From NCBI GenBank assembly GCA_017554615.1, contig JAFZHY010000026.1, forward strand, positions 22,777 to 86,776: DNA of 64,000 bases, written 5' to 3'. Every line of letters begins with the position of its first letter. Within the stretch, counting starts at the first letter, position 1. Source of the stretch: Clostridia bacterium. Its GTDB lineage: Bacteria > Bacillota > Clostridia > UMGS1840 > HGM11507. Below, piece after piece: positions 9,046-17,857 of the stretch. Under the pieces are notes generated by a model. The model saw only the letters and a program-made list of their open reading frames with translations. It was not told the origin of the DNA and ran no database searches. Position numbers and translations under genes: made by a program.

Positions 9046-9195
9046 GAGTGATATTTACTTTGTAAGTGATATTGCTTTGCAGTGATATTGACTTCGTCAG
9101 TTTACAGGCGGATAAAATATCACTAAAACCAAAGGTTTTAATATCACTTTTAGATTATTAAAAATATCACTCTGCATAAAATGCAGAATATCACT
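9046..9195 (+). repeat. Array of seven AGTGATATT units with mini-hairpins
   Basis: Three AGTGATATT units (9047-9055, 9065-9073, 9081-9089) are followed by four copies of the complement AATATCACT (9116-9124, 9140-9148, 9163-9171, 9187-9195). The short spacers are themselves hairpins with 3-5 nt loops, e.g. TTACTTTGTAA, TGACTTCGTCA, AAAACCAAAGGTTTT and CTGCATAAAATGCAG. The two halves can pair into one large arm. It lies between a terminator and the next gene. It could be a REP/MITE-like palindromic element or a site for a DNA-binding protein; no function is assignable. Confidence 0.75.
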
Positions 9196-9252
9196 TTTTC
9201 TATTGTTGTTTAGTTTTATTTAGTGGTCTACTTAATCAGAAAGGAAAGAAAA

Positions 9253-9906
9253 ATGATAAAACTTATGATTTTTGACCTTGACGGAACGGTGCTTGATACT
9301 ATTTCAACCATTTCTTATTACGCAAACTTATCTTTAGAAAAGTTTGGATTACCCCAACTTGAAAAAGACAAATATAAATATTTTACAGGCGAGGGAGCAA
9401 AAAATTTAACTTTAAGAATGTTAGAAGATATTGGGGCATATACCCCCAATTTACATAAAAAACTATATGATTTTTATATGAAAAGTTATAATGAGGACCC
9501 TACATATAAAACTGCCATTTTCCCATATCTTAAAGAAACGCTTGAAAAAATAAAAGAAAAAGGCATAAAAATAGCCATACTTTCAAACAAACCCCACTTT
9601 GCAACAGTGGATGTAACCAAAAAACTATTTGGCAATGATTTTTTTGACCTTGTATTAGGGCAAAGAGAAAATACACCTCTTAAGCCTGACCCTCAGTCAG
9701 TTTATGAAATTATGGACTTTTTTAATGTTAAAGACTATGAATGTATATTTATAGGCGATACATCAACCGATATTAAAACAGGGAAAAATGCAAATCTTTA
9801 TACCGTGGGCGTTTTATGGGGGTTTAGAAACTTTAAAGAACTCTCCGATTCTGGTGCAGATGTAATAATAAGTAAACCTGATGCAATTCTTAAAGTATTA
9901 AATTAA
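9253..9906 (+). CDS. HAD-superfamily phosphatase, phosphoglycolate phosphatase-like
   Basis: This 217-residue haloacid-dehalogenase-fold hydrolase dephosphorylates a small phosphate ester. Motif I is FDLDGTVLDT at residues 6-15, with both catalytic aspartates. Motif II is the ILSNKPH segment. Motif III/IV is KPDPQSV followed by FIGDTSTDIKTGKNA. The overall form matches the Gph/PpaX group, but the substrate cannot be predicted. I start it at the ATG at 9253, which is preceded by AGAAAGGAAAG. A longer reading from 9223 lacks a ribosome site. It stands alone between two terminators that share identical stem arms. Confidence 0.85.
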   Translation: MIKLMIFDLDGTVLDTISTISYYANLSLEKFGLPQLEKDKYKYFTGEGAKNLTLRMLEDIGAYTPNLHKKLYDFYMKSYNEDPTYKTAIFPYLKETLEKIKEKGIKIAILSNKPHFATVDVTKKLFGNDFFDLVLGQRENTPLKPDPQSVYEIMDFFNVKDYECIFIGDTSTDIKTGKNANLYTVGVLWGFRNFKELSDSGADVIISKPDAILKVLN

Positions 9907-9915
9907 ATTTATAAT

Positions 9916-9958
9916 CAAATAGCCAAGTGTTTTCAAAGGACACTTGGCTATTTTTAAT
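9916..9958. terminator. Bidirectional terminator between the HAD and UPF0182 genes
   Basis: A 13-bp stem AATAGCCAAGTGT (9918-9930)/ACACTTGGCTATT (9940-9952), flanked by A and T tracts, separates two convergent genes. Confidence 0.8.
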
Positions 9959-9959
9959 A

Positions 9960-12641
9960 TTATCTTATTTTTTCTATTTCTTTTTCAAGTTCATCAAAGG
10001 CTGAGCCAAAGTTTTTCCAGTCGCCATTTTGCATTGAACTTTTAAGTTTATCATAAAGTTCTACCAGTATTTTAGTGTTGCCTGTTTCTTCGTTTTCTAT
10101 ATTTTCCTCCACTTTGTCATCCGGTATCAATACATTATCCATATTATAATCAAAAAGTTTAGACAGTGCTTTTTCCAAAGTTTCTTCCATAACTATTTCA
10201 TTATTATATGCAACAATTATTCTCTTAAGTTCAGGCATAGAACTCTGAGTTCCTGAAGAAATATACACAGGCTCGATATATATAAGAGAATTTTTAACAG
10301 GGATAGTAAGCATATTTCCTCTTATAACTGTACTTCCGCCTTGCCCCCATAGAGTCATTTCCCTTGAAATTTCAGGGTCGTTATCTATTTTATTTTCCAT
10401 CTGCATAACACCGTAGATATTTTCGCCTTTAGGGAATGTGTATAAAATCATATCCCCATATCCCTCTTTATCGCAGTTAACAGCAAGCCAGCCAACTAAA
10501 TTCTGTTTGCCGGACATTGTATAAGGAATCATTAAAACAAGTCCGCCATTTTCTTTAAAGGTAGTCATTATACTATAATAAGGGCTTACATTCTTTTCTT
10601 CTCCCTCATATTTTTCCTTTGCATAACTCCATAGGTCTGTTTTATTATAGAATATTTCAGGGTTTTTTGTATGGTATCTTTTTAGTATTTCCGACTGTGC
10701 ATTAAATATTGCTTCAGGATACTGAAGATGCTCACTTAAACTATGAGGTAAATCCTCATCTTCAAAAAATGACGGATAAATCTTTTTATAAGTATTGGCA
10801 ATCGCATCATTTTTATCTGTAATATAGAATTTAACATCTCCGTTATACGCATCTACAACTGCTTTTACCGATTCTCTTATATAATTTATTTCTTCGCCGA
10901 ATATTATAAGAGATTTTGAATAAGGATAGTATCTTGTTTTAGTATAGCAGTTTACTATCCATTTAAGGCTTCCGTCTTTGTCAATAATCATATAAGGGTC
11001 ATTATCAACCGATAAAAACGGTGCAACTTTTTTAACACGCTCACAGACATTACTGTTTATTAAAAGTTTTGAGTTTTCGTCTACATAGTTGGAAATTAAA
11101 AGTTGGAAATCGCCTAAATAAAGTGAATATAAAACTTTATTTAATGGTGTCATCCTTATCCCTGCACTTCCTGTGTAGGAATATTCAACATCGGTATCTC
11201 CTAAAGAATAGTCAAGTTCTTTATACTTAGAACCTGCAATTACATAGTCGTTATCCGTTTCTCCGAAATAAATTCTCGGCTGGGTAACATTAAGTTCTGA
11301 AACTGACGACTGAGATGGAATATCTTTTACAAAAAACTGAGGCTGACCCTCTTTTGTTACTGAATTTACAGAAACTGCCGCAATACCAAAACCGTGAGTA
11401 AATCTTAATCTTCTGTTTATAAAAGACTGAGCAGATTCCTTGATATTTTCAAGATTAAATTCTCTGGTGGCAATACCTACTGCAGTAGGCTCTCCTAAAA
11501 TATCATATTTAACTATATCAAGGTCGTTAAATTTATAATAGTTTCTGATGCTTTGAACCTGATTTATAGCTTTTAAGGTTGACGGATAGTCAATTATTCT
11601 TGTATTAGATACTGTATTTTTTTCTTCGTTTAAATCCTCGGCTGTAAGATTATACTCAATAGGGAAGACTTCGTCTTTAATTTCATTAACCTTATACGCC
11701 GCTCTTGTATATTCTATATTTCTTAAAATATATTCTCTTTCTAATGAAATCTCAGACGGGTTAACAATAAAACTCTGGGTAAAAAAGGCAGTAACGCTAA
11801 AGCCTATATAAATTAAAGGATATACTAAAATCATTGAAACTGCCAATTTCCTTTTTTTCTTAAAGTATAGAATAATACCCAAAACCAACGCAATAATTAA
11901 AGCATACGGAATAATATTATAATAATGGCGCCAGATGTTTACGCTTGTGTACCCTGCACCTGTAAAGGATGCATTGTTATTATAAAGCATATTATAAGCA
12001 TCAAATTTTAAGGAAATAACTTTACATATCACAACTAAAATAAAGTTTACAATATTATGAATTATAATTTCCTTTTCGTTTAAGATATTTCCTATATCAG
12101 TAATTCCAAGTCTTAAGTATAAAAATACATAAAGAATTAAAACCCCTGCAAATATAAGGAAGAAGACACCTGTTAAAGCGTCAAACACTGCAGAGTAAAA
12201 AGGCCATTTAAAAATATAATATCCCAAATCTTTATTAAATACAGGGTCAGAGACTTCTAAAAGTGAAGCATTTTTAAATAATAAGAACTTATCATAAACT
12301 GCCACCTGAAACATAACGCTTATTACGCCTGACAAAAGGGCAGAAACAAGAAGAACTACGCTCTTTTTATTTAAAAAATCGTATAGCGAATCTATTTTTC
12401 TTAAATTCTTTGATAAGAATAAAATACTCATAAAGGATAAGGCAAACACCAGAATAAAACTTAATGCTTGAAAAATAAGTTTTACTTTAAAATTAGTAAA
12501 GAAAACCTCTAAAAAGTTTTCGCCTATTTCTTTATAAGCATTATATTCAAAATAAATATTAAAGCATGATATCAAAGATATTAAAATAAGAGCAATTATT
12601 CCAAAAGTTATATAAACTTTTGCGGGAATTCTTCTTTCCAT
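9960..12641 (-). CDS. UPF0182 family membrane protein
   Basis: This large protein (893 residues) has about seven hydrophobic segments in the first ~300 residues. A long soluble domain follows, with family-typical stretches such as TRAAYKVNEI, YPSTLKAINQVQSIRNYYKF and RLRFTHGFGIAAVSVNSV. The C-terminus is acidic. The family is widespread in clostridia and actinobacteria, with no established function. It is the last gene of a probable smc-ftsY-UPF0182 operon: ftsY ends 18 nt upstream, and AAAGGA precedes the ATG. The soluble part is expected to be extracytoplasmic, which is inference from topology. Confidence 0.85.
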   Translation of the reverse strand: MERRIPAKVYITFGIIALILISLISCFNIYFEYNAYKEIGENFLEVFFTNFKVKLIFQALSFILVFALSFMSILFLSKNLRKIDSLYDFLNKKSVVLLVSALLSGVISVMFQVAVYDKFLLFKNASLLEVSDPVFNKDLGYYIFKWPFYSAVFDALTGVFFLIFAGVLILYVFLYLRLGITDIGNILNEKEIIIHNIVNFILVVICKVISLKFDAYNMLYNNNASFTGAGYTSVNIWRHYYNIIPYALIIALVLGIILYFKKKRKLAVSMILVYPLIYIGFSVTAFFTQSFIVNPSEISLEREYILRNIEYTRAAYKVNEIKDEVFPIEYNLTAEDLNEEKNTVSNTRIIDYPSTLKAINQVQSIRNYYKFNDLDIVKYDILGEPTAVGIATREFNLENIKESAQSFINRRLRFTHGFGIAAVSVNSVTKEGQPQFFVKDIPSQSSVSELNVTQPRIYFGETDNDYVIAGSKYKELDYSLGDTDVEYSYTGSAGIRMTPLNKVLYSLYLGDFQLLISNYVDENSKLLINSNVCERVKKVAPFLSVDNDPYMIIDKDGSLKWIVNCYTKTRYYPYSKSLIIFGEEINYIRESVKAVVDAYNGDVKFYITDKNDAIANTYKKIYPSFFEDEDLPHSLSEHLQYPEAIFNAQSEILKRYHTKNPEIFYNKTDLWSYAKEKYEGEEKNVSPYYSIMTTFKENGGLVLMIPYTMSGKQNLVGWLAVNCDKEGYGDMILYTFPKGENIYGVMQMENKIDNDPEISREMTLWGQGGSTVIRGNMLTIPVKNSLIYIEPVYISSGTQSSMPELKRIIVAYNNEIVMEETLEKALSKLFDYNMDNVLIPDDKVEENIENEETGNTKILVELYDKLKSSMQNGDWKNFGSAFDELEKEIEKIR

Positions 12642-12659
12642 ATCATTTTCCTTTCTTTT

Positions 12660-13565
12660 TTATACTAACGCTTTTGCAAACTCCCCGGAATCAAACTTCA
12701 TAAAGTCTTCCTTTGCTTCTCCCACTCCGATAAACTTAACAGGAATGTTTTTATCCTTACAGATAGAGAGAACAATACCACCTTTTGCAGTACCGTCAAG
12801 TTTAGTTAAAATTATTCCTGTAACCTCTGTCTGTTTGGTAAATTCCTGTGCCTGAATAACTCCGTTCTGCCCTGTTGTAGCGTCAACTACAAGCAGGGTT
12901 TCTAAATCACTGTCGGGAAGTTCTCTTTTTATAATTCGGTATATCTTATTAAGTTCGTCCATAAGATTTTTCTTATTGTGCAGTCTTCCTGCAGTATCGC
13001 ATATAAGTATATCAGTACCCTTTGCTTTGGCAGATGTGATAGCATCAAAGACAACTGCTGCAGGGTCTGCCCCCTCAGTATGCTTGACAATAGGGCAACC
13101 TACCCTGTCTGCCCATATTTTTAACTGCTCGCTTGCTGCTGCTCTGAATGTATCTCCTGCCGCAAGCATTACAGATTTGCCCTCTTCTTTAAAAAAATGG
13201 GCAAGTTTACCGATAGATGTGGTTTTTCCCACTCCGTTAACCCCTACAACAAGGATAACCGATGGTTTTGTATTAAGTTTTAGAGTGTTATCATTTTCAT
13301 TTAGTATTTCTGAAATAACTTCGAATAATTCTTCTTTTACCTCTTCTGATTCGGTTAATTTATTTTCTTTTACTCTGTCTTTTAATATATCTATTATTTC
13401 CATTGAAGTATATGCGCCCACATCTGCTGTAATAAGCGCTTCTTCAAGTTCTTCATAAAGTTCTTCGTCTACCTTTTTAAACACCGAAAACACATCGTCA
13501 ATCTTGCCTTTAATTGCGTTTCTTGTGTTTGTAAGGCCTGACCTTAATCTGTCAAAAAAAGCCAT
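12660..13565 (-). CDS. ftsY: Signal recognition particle receptor FtsY
   Basis: FtsY is the SRP receptor GTPase that delivers nascent membrane proteins to the translocon. It has 301 residues, the short clostridial form without a long acidic N-terminal domain. Visible motifs are the P-loop GVNGVGKTTSIGKLA, DTAGRLHNKKNL (G3), TKLDGTAKGG (G4) and the C-terminal FIGVGEAKEDF. The start codon overlaps the smc stop by one base (TAATG), so the two are co-translated. The smc-ftsY order is the standard arrangement in Firmicutes. Confidence 0.97.
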   Translation of the reverse strand: MAFFDRLRSGLTNTRNAIKGKIDDVFSVFKKVDEELYEELEEALITADVGAYTSMEIIDILKDRVKENKLTESEEVKEELFEVISEILNENDNTLKLNTKPSVILVVGVNGVGKTTSIGKLAHFFKEEGKSVMLAAGDTFRAAASEQLKIWADRVGCPIVKHTEGADPAAVVFDAITSAKAKGTDILICDTAGRLHNKKNLMDELNKIYRIIKRELPDSDLETLLVVDATTGQNGVIQAQEFTKQTEVTGIILTKLDGTAKGGIVLSICKDKNIPVKFIGVGEAKEDFMKFDSGEFAKALV

Positions 13566-16500
13566 TATTTTTTCTCTCCCTCTTTTTCAACTTCGTCAAT
13601 GTTTAAAGAAATAAGTTTGGAAACACCCTTTTCCTGCATGGTAACACCGTACAAAGTATCTGCCGCTTCCATTGTACCCCTTCTGTGAGTGATAACGATA
13701 AATTGGGTGTTCTTTTTGAATTTTTCAAGATAATCGGCATATCTGTAAACATTGTTATCATCAAGTGCCGCTTCAATTTCGTCAAACAGGCAGAAAGGAG
13801 TAGGCTTAACCTTGATAATTGCAAATAAAAGCGCAATAGCAGTAAATGCTTTTTCCCCACCTGAGAGAAGACTTATTGTAGTAAGTTTCTTTCCTGGCGG
13901 CTGAACTTCAATTTCAATGCCGCTTTCTAATATATTATCAGGCTCGGTAAGTTTTAACTCGCCTCGTCCTCCGCCGAAAAGTTCAATATATGTTTCGTTA
14001 AAAGAGTCGGCAATAAGTTTAAACTGCTTACTGAATATATCCCTCATAAGTTTTACCATATCGGATATAATAGTTTCTAAATTATCCTTGGCAAGCATTA
14101 AATCATTTCTCTGGCCTGTTAAAAATTCATATCTTTCGCTGACTGTTTTATATTCCTCAATGGCATCTATATTTATATTGCCAAGACCTCTTATTTTATT
14201 CTTAAGATCAGATATTTTTCTTAAGGCATCCTGAATTTTACCAATGTCTTTTCTCATTTCTTCTGCGCAAGTTATGGTAAGTTCGTAACTATCCCAAAGG
14301 TTACTCACAGTCTGCTCAATATCCGAGTTAATTTTATTATACTTAATCTCAAGTTTTGTATGTGCTTCGTTTTGTGTGATAAACTTTTCTCTTTCGTCTT
14401 TTGAAAGTTTCTGACAGGATAAAAGTTCACTCTCGGTAGTTTCTTTTTTAGCCCTGTTTTCCTTGATTTTTTCTTCAAATTCCTTAATGCTTTCTTTTGC
14501 ATCGGTAATCTGATTTTTTCTAAACTCTATTTCTTCGCCGATGTCTTCGATTTTTTCCCTTAACTTAAGAATCATATCATCTTTAATCTTAACATCGCTT
14601 AAAAATGCATCTTTTTGTGATGCTATTAAGTTTATTTTATCAAGTTCATAATCAAGGTCTTTGCTCTTTTCGGCAATTTTAAATCTTAAACCGTTTATTT
14701 CTTCGTTTAGTGCGTCTCTTTCTTCATTAACCTTTAAAAAGCCTGAATCAAGAGTACCTATTTCCTTTTCAAGATATGAAATCTTTACATTGATTTCGTC
14801 TTTTTCTTGGTCAATCTCTGTTTGTTTTTTGTTATTTTCTTCTATTTTTTCTTCTATCCCTTTAATATCATCCTTGACCGACTTAATGTCTTCGGTAAGA
14901 GAATAATACATTTCCTTATTATATTTAAGGGAGGAAAGAAGTTCAATTTTTTTCTGATTTAAATTCTTCTTTTCTTCTTCTTTTGCCAAAAGAATTTCCT
15001 TAGTTAATTCTGACTCTTCCTGATATTTTTTAATTTCCTCATCTAAGGCATCTTTTTTATCTAACAACTTTTCTAATTCTTTTTTAATTAAGTCAATTTC
15101 AGCCATTCTCTGCATTTTACCGGTGCTGTTTTTATATTCGCCGCCGGTTATGGAACCGCCTATATTAAATATTTCTCCGCCTAATGTAACAGCCTTAAAG
15201 GAATGTTTAAATTTATTTGTGGCAGAAATTGCACTGTCCATATCAGAAAAAACTGCAACTCTAAGAAGAAGACTGTCAACAATCTTCTCATATTTTTTAT
15301 CAAATTCAACAAGGGTATTTGCCATGCCGATAAAGCCCTTTTCCCCAGATAAATCTTCTTTTATAGAGGATGTGGCTTTTACAGAGTGCAAAGGCATAAA
15401 GGTAACTCTGCCAAGTTTATTTTTCTTAAGATAAGAAATCGATGCTTTTGCATCATTTTCATTTTCGCACACTATATTGGAGGCTGCTCCACCAAGCGCT
15501 GCGTCTACTGCTTTTGCATATTCATTACTTGTTTTAATTAGGGATGAAACTGTGCCAAAGAGTTTTGCACCGTCAGGAAGTGTGTTTAAAAGTTCTTTAA
15601 CCCCTTTAGGACTGCCTGAAAAATTATTTTCAAGGTCCTTTAACATATCCAGTCTGTTTTTTGCTCTCTCGCTACTGTTTAAAACTTCGTTATAAGAAAG
15701 ATTAAGTTCTTTTAATTTTTCTTCCTTTTTAATTTTAAGATTTAATTCTTTTTCAAGTTCACTCTTAAGATTTTTTTCCTTAGTGTCAATATCGTCAAGA
15801 GCGTTAGTAGCATTTTTAATCTCTTTATTTAACTCTTCAACTTTTTCTTCTTTTTCTTTTATGCCAACTAAATTAAGTTCTATTCTTTCTTTTAAAGACT
15901 CATTAAGAGTAATTATTGAAGATTTGTTTGCGCCTAAAGTTATAAGTTCACTGTTTAAGTTTACAAGGCTTAGTTTTAACTTAGAAAGATGTGAGTTATG
16001 AGATGTAATATCCAAAAGAACTTTATTTAAACGCTCGGTAAGTTCATTTGCCTCTTTTTCAAGCGCTTCCTTTTCATTTCTTAAAAGGGTGGCTCTTTTT
16101 TCTAACTCTTCCTTATTTATATCAAAAGAAGAAACTTTAGTTAAAATTTCATCCTTTTCCCCACAAAGCCTTTTAATATTTTCTTCTTCGTGGCTGATAT
16201 TGTTTTTAGAAATTTCTATCTGGTTTTCAAAAGTTTTTATATTATACTCTAAATTATAGTTTTCCCCTACAAGTTTATCATTTTCTTCCTGCAAATTACG
16301 GGACAAAACTGAAAGTTCTTCAATTTTTTTGTCTAACTCTTCTAACCCTGATTTTGTAGACTCCAAACATTTTGAAGAATCTTCATAATCGTTTTTAATC
16401 TTATTTAAATTCTCTTTATATTCATAGTAATTTCTAAGCCATACGTTAACTTCCAACTCTTTTAACTCGTCTCTTAAAACAAGGAATTTCTTTGCTCTTT

Positions 16501-17128
16501 CAGACTGAATTTTAAGAGGCTCTAACCTTACTTCAAGTTCGTTTATAATATCGTTAAGCCTTGTTATATTATCATTTGTATTATTAAGTTTTCTTTCCGC
16601 TTCGTCTTTTTTATGATGGTATTTTGAAATACCACAGGCTTCTTCAAAAAAAGTTCTTCTTTCAGACGGTTTACCTGCAATAATATTATCGATCTTACCC
16701 TGACCTACTAAAGAATATCCGTCTTTCCCAAGCCCTGTATCCATAAAAAGTTCCTGAATGTCTTTTAGGCGGCATTGAGATTTATTTATGTAATACTCAC
16801 TGTCTCCCGAACGGAAAATTCTTCTTGTAACTAAAACTTCATCAAAATCTATGTTAAGGCCCCTGTCTTTATTATCAACTGTAAGACTTACTTCGCAAAA
16901 ACCAAGCGGTTTTCTTTTTTGAGTACCAGAAAAAATAACATCTTCCATTTTTCCGCCTCTTAGGGTTTTGATGCTCTGCTCACCCATAACCCATCTTATA
17001 GCGTCGGAAATGTTACTTTTACCGCTTCCGTTAGGCCCTACTACACAAGTTATTCCTTTTTCAAAACTTAAATCGATTTTATCCGGAAAAGACTTAAATC
17101 CGGTCATTTCTATTGACTTAAAAAACAT
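13565..17128 (-). CDS. smc: Chromosome segregation ATPase SMC
   Basis: SMC is the condensin core ATPase that compacts and segregates the chromosome with ScpA/ScpB. It has 1187 residues, the normal length. The N-terminal Walker A is GPNGSGKSNISDAIRW near residue 32. Two very long Lys/Glu-rich coiled coils flank a hinge at roughly residues 500-650, containing GSPKGVKELLNTLPDGAKLF. The C-terminal signature LSGGEKAFTA and a DEIEAALDD Walker B complete the head. It is the first gene of the operon and is read from a near-consensus promoter at 17167-17195. Confidence 0.98.
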   Translation of the reverse strand: MFFKSIEMTGFKSFPDKIDLSFEKGITCVVGPNGSGKSNISDAIRWVMGEQSIKTLRGGKMEDVIFSGTQKRKPLGFCEVSLTVDNKDRGLNIDFDEVLVTRRIFRSGDSEYYINKSQCRLKDIQELFMDTGLGKDGYSLVGQGKIDNIIAGKPSERRTFFEEACGISKYHHKKDEAERKLNNTNDNITRLNDIINELEVRLEPLKIQSERAKKFLVLRDELKELEVNVWLRNYYEYKENLNKIKNDYEDSSKCLESTKSGLEELDKKIEELSVLSRNLQEENDKLVGENYNLEYNIKTFENQIEISKNNISHEEENIKRLCGEKDEILTKVSSFDINKEELEKRATLLRNEKEALEKEANELTERLNKVLLDITSHNSHLSKLKLSLVNLNSELITLGANKSSIITLNESLKERIELNLVGIKEKEEKVEELNKEIKNATNALDDIDTKEKNLKSELEKELNLKIKKEEKLKELNLSYNEVLNSSERAKNRLDMLKDLENNFSGSPKGVKELLNTLPDGAKLFGTVSSLIKTSNEYAKAVDAALGGAASNIVCENENDAKASISYLKKNKLGRVTFMPLHSVKATSSIKEDLSGEKGFIGMANTLVEFDKKYEKIVDSLLLRVAVFSDMDSAISATNKFKHSFKAVTLGGEIFNIGGSITGGEYKNSTGKMQRMAEIDLIKKELEKLLDKKDALDEEIKKYQEESELTKEILLAKEEEKKNLNQKKIELLSSLKYNKEMYYSLTEDIKSVKDDIKGIEEKIEENNKKQTEIDQEKDEINVKISYLEKEIGTLDSGFLKVNEERDALNEEINGLRFKIAEKSKDLDYELDKINLIASQKDAFLSDVKIKDDMILKLREKIEDIGEEIEFRKNQITDAKESIKEFEEKIKENRAKKETTESELLSCQKLSKDEREKFITQNEAHTKLEIKYNKINSDIEQTVSNLWDSYELTITCAEEMRKDIGKIQDALRKISDLKNKIRGLGNINIDAIEEYKTVSERYEFLTGQRNDLMLAKDNLETIISDMVKLMRDIFSKQFKLIADSFNETYIELFGGGRGELKLTEPDNILESGIEIEVQPPGKKLTTISLLSGGEKAFTAIALLFAIIKVKPTPFCLFDEIEAALDDNNVYRYADYLEKFKKNTQFIVITHRRGTMEAADTLYGVTMQEKGVSKLISLNIDEVEKEGEKK

Positions 17129-17166
17129 AATTTCTCACTTTCAATCACTATATTTTTTCATCTTGT

Positions 17167-17195
17167 ATTATACCAAAAAAAACCTATCATTTCAA
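17167..17195 (-). promoter_or_regulatory. Promoter for smc-ftsY-UPF0182
   Basis: On the minus strand TTGAAA, 17 nt and a perfect TATAAT lie about 40 nt before the smc start. Confidence 0.7.
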
Positions 17196-17203
17196 GTTTT
17201 TTT

Positions 17204-17233
17204 AATAATTTTGGGACAAATCAAATATACATT
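17204..17233 (+). promoter_or_regulatory. Possible sporulation (sigma-E-like) promoter for the spoIVFA-like/spoIVFB pair
   Basis: TATACATT (17226-17233) matches the sigma-E -10 consensus CATACANT at seven of eight positions. An AATAATT box lies 15 nt upstream. This is suggestive only; the downstream genes being sporulation genes is the main support. Confidence 0.3.
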
Positions 17234-17254
17234 TAAATATAAGGAGGAATGTGT

Positions 17255-17857
17255 ATGAAAAATAAAAAGAAAAGGGTAAAATCAAAGGTGGATAAAAAGC
17301 CTTTAAATTATAAAATGATAGGTGCAATAGTTTTACTTACAGTGCTTGTTTTTCTTAAATTAAGCCCTGTGGCTTTAAACAAAACCTTAAACGTTCTCTT
17401 TACTAATGACTGCGATTATACCCTTATGATAGAAGATATTAAAAAAACTGTCCGTTTTTACACTCTGGGGCAAAGGGTTTTTAACCTGCCTGTAAATGAT
17501 GTTATAACCTCGCCTTTTGGAGAAAGAATGGACCCTGTAACAAACACACCCGCAATGCATCTTGGGATAGATATAAATGCACCTCTTAACACCGAAGTTT
17601 TCGCATCAGAAGAGGGTGTGGTTACAAGGGTTGAAGAAAATGAGTATTACGGAAAATTTATAATGATAGACCACGGAAGAAATTTTGCCACTCTTTACGG
17701 TCATCTTTCTTTGCAAAAAGTAAAATGCGGAGACAGAGTTGATAAAGACACAGTAATTGCTCTTTCAGGCTCAAGCGGAAAATCTACCGGCCCTCATCTT
17801 CATTTTGAAATAAGAAAAGAAGGGGAGCATCAGAATCCGGAGGATTATCTTAAATGA
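17255..17857 (+). CDS. Membrane-anchored M23 peptidase domain protein, SpoIVFA-like
   Basis: This 200-residue protein has a basic N-terminus, one membrane segment near residues 25-43 and a C-terminal LytM/M23 domain. The zinc ligands appear intact: HLGIDINA, then YGHL and GPHLHFE. B. subtilis SpoIVFA, which also carries an M23-like fold, is usually regarded as catalytically inactive. The gene overlaps the SpoIVFB start by 4 nt (ATGA), which strongly suggests a SpoIVFA-like role in holding or controlling the protease. I chose the ATG at 17255 because AGGAGG lies 7 nt before it. A SpoIIQ-like role is the alternative. Confidence 0.75.
   Translation: MKNKKKRVKSKVDKKPLNYKMIGAIVLLTVLVFLKLSPVALNKTLNVLFTNDCDYTLMIEDIKKTVRFYTLGQRVFNLPVNDVITSPFGERMDPVTNTPAMHLGIDINAPLNTEVFASEEGVVTRVEENEYYGKFIMIDHGRNFATLYGHLSLQKVKCGDRVDKDTVIALSGSSGKSTGPHLHFEIRKEGEHQNPEDYLK

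Noticed and set aside
9046..9195. CRISPR array suggested by regularly repeated units
   Set aside because: Units are only 9 bp, occur in both orientations, and the 7-26 bp spacers are palindromic; no cas genes are present.
14661..16001. Plus-strand reading frames opposite smc
   Set aside because: They are Ser/Phe/Leu-rich mirror frames of the Lys/Glu coiled-coil coding sequence without ribosome sites.
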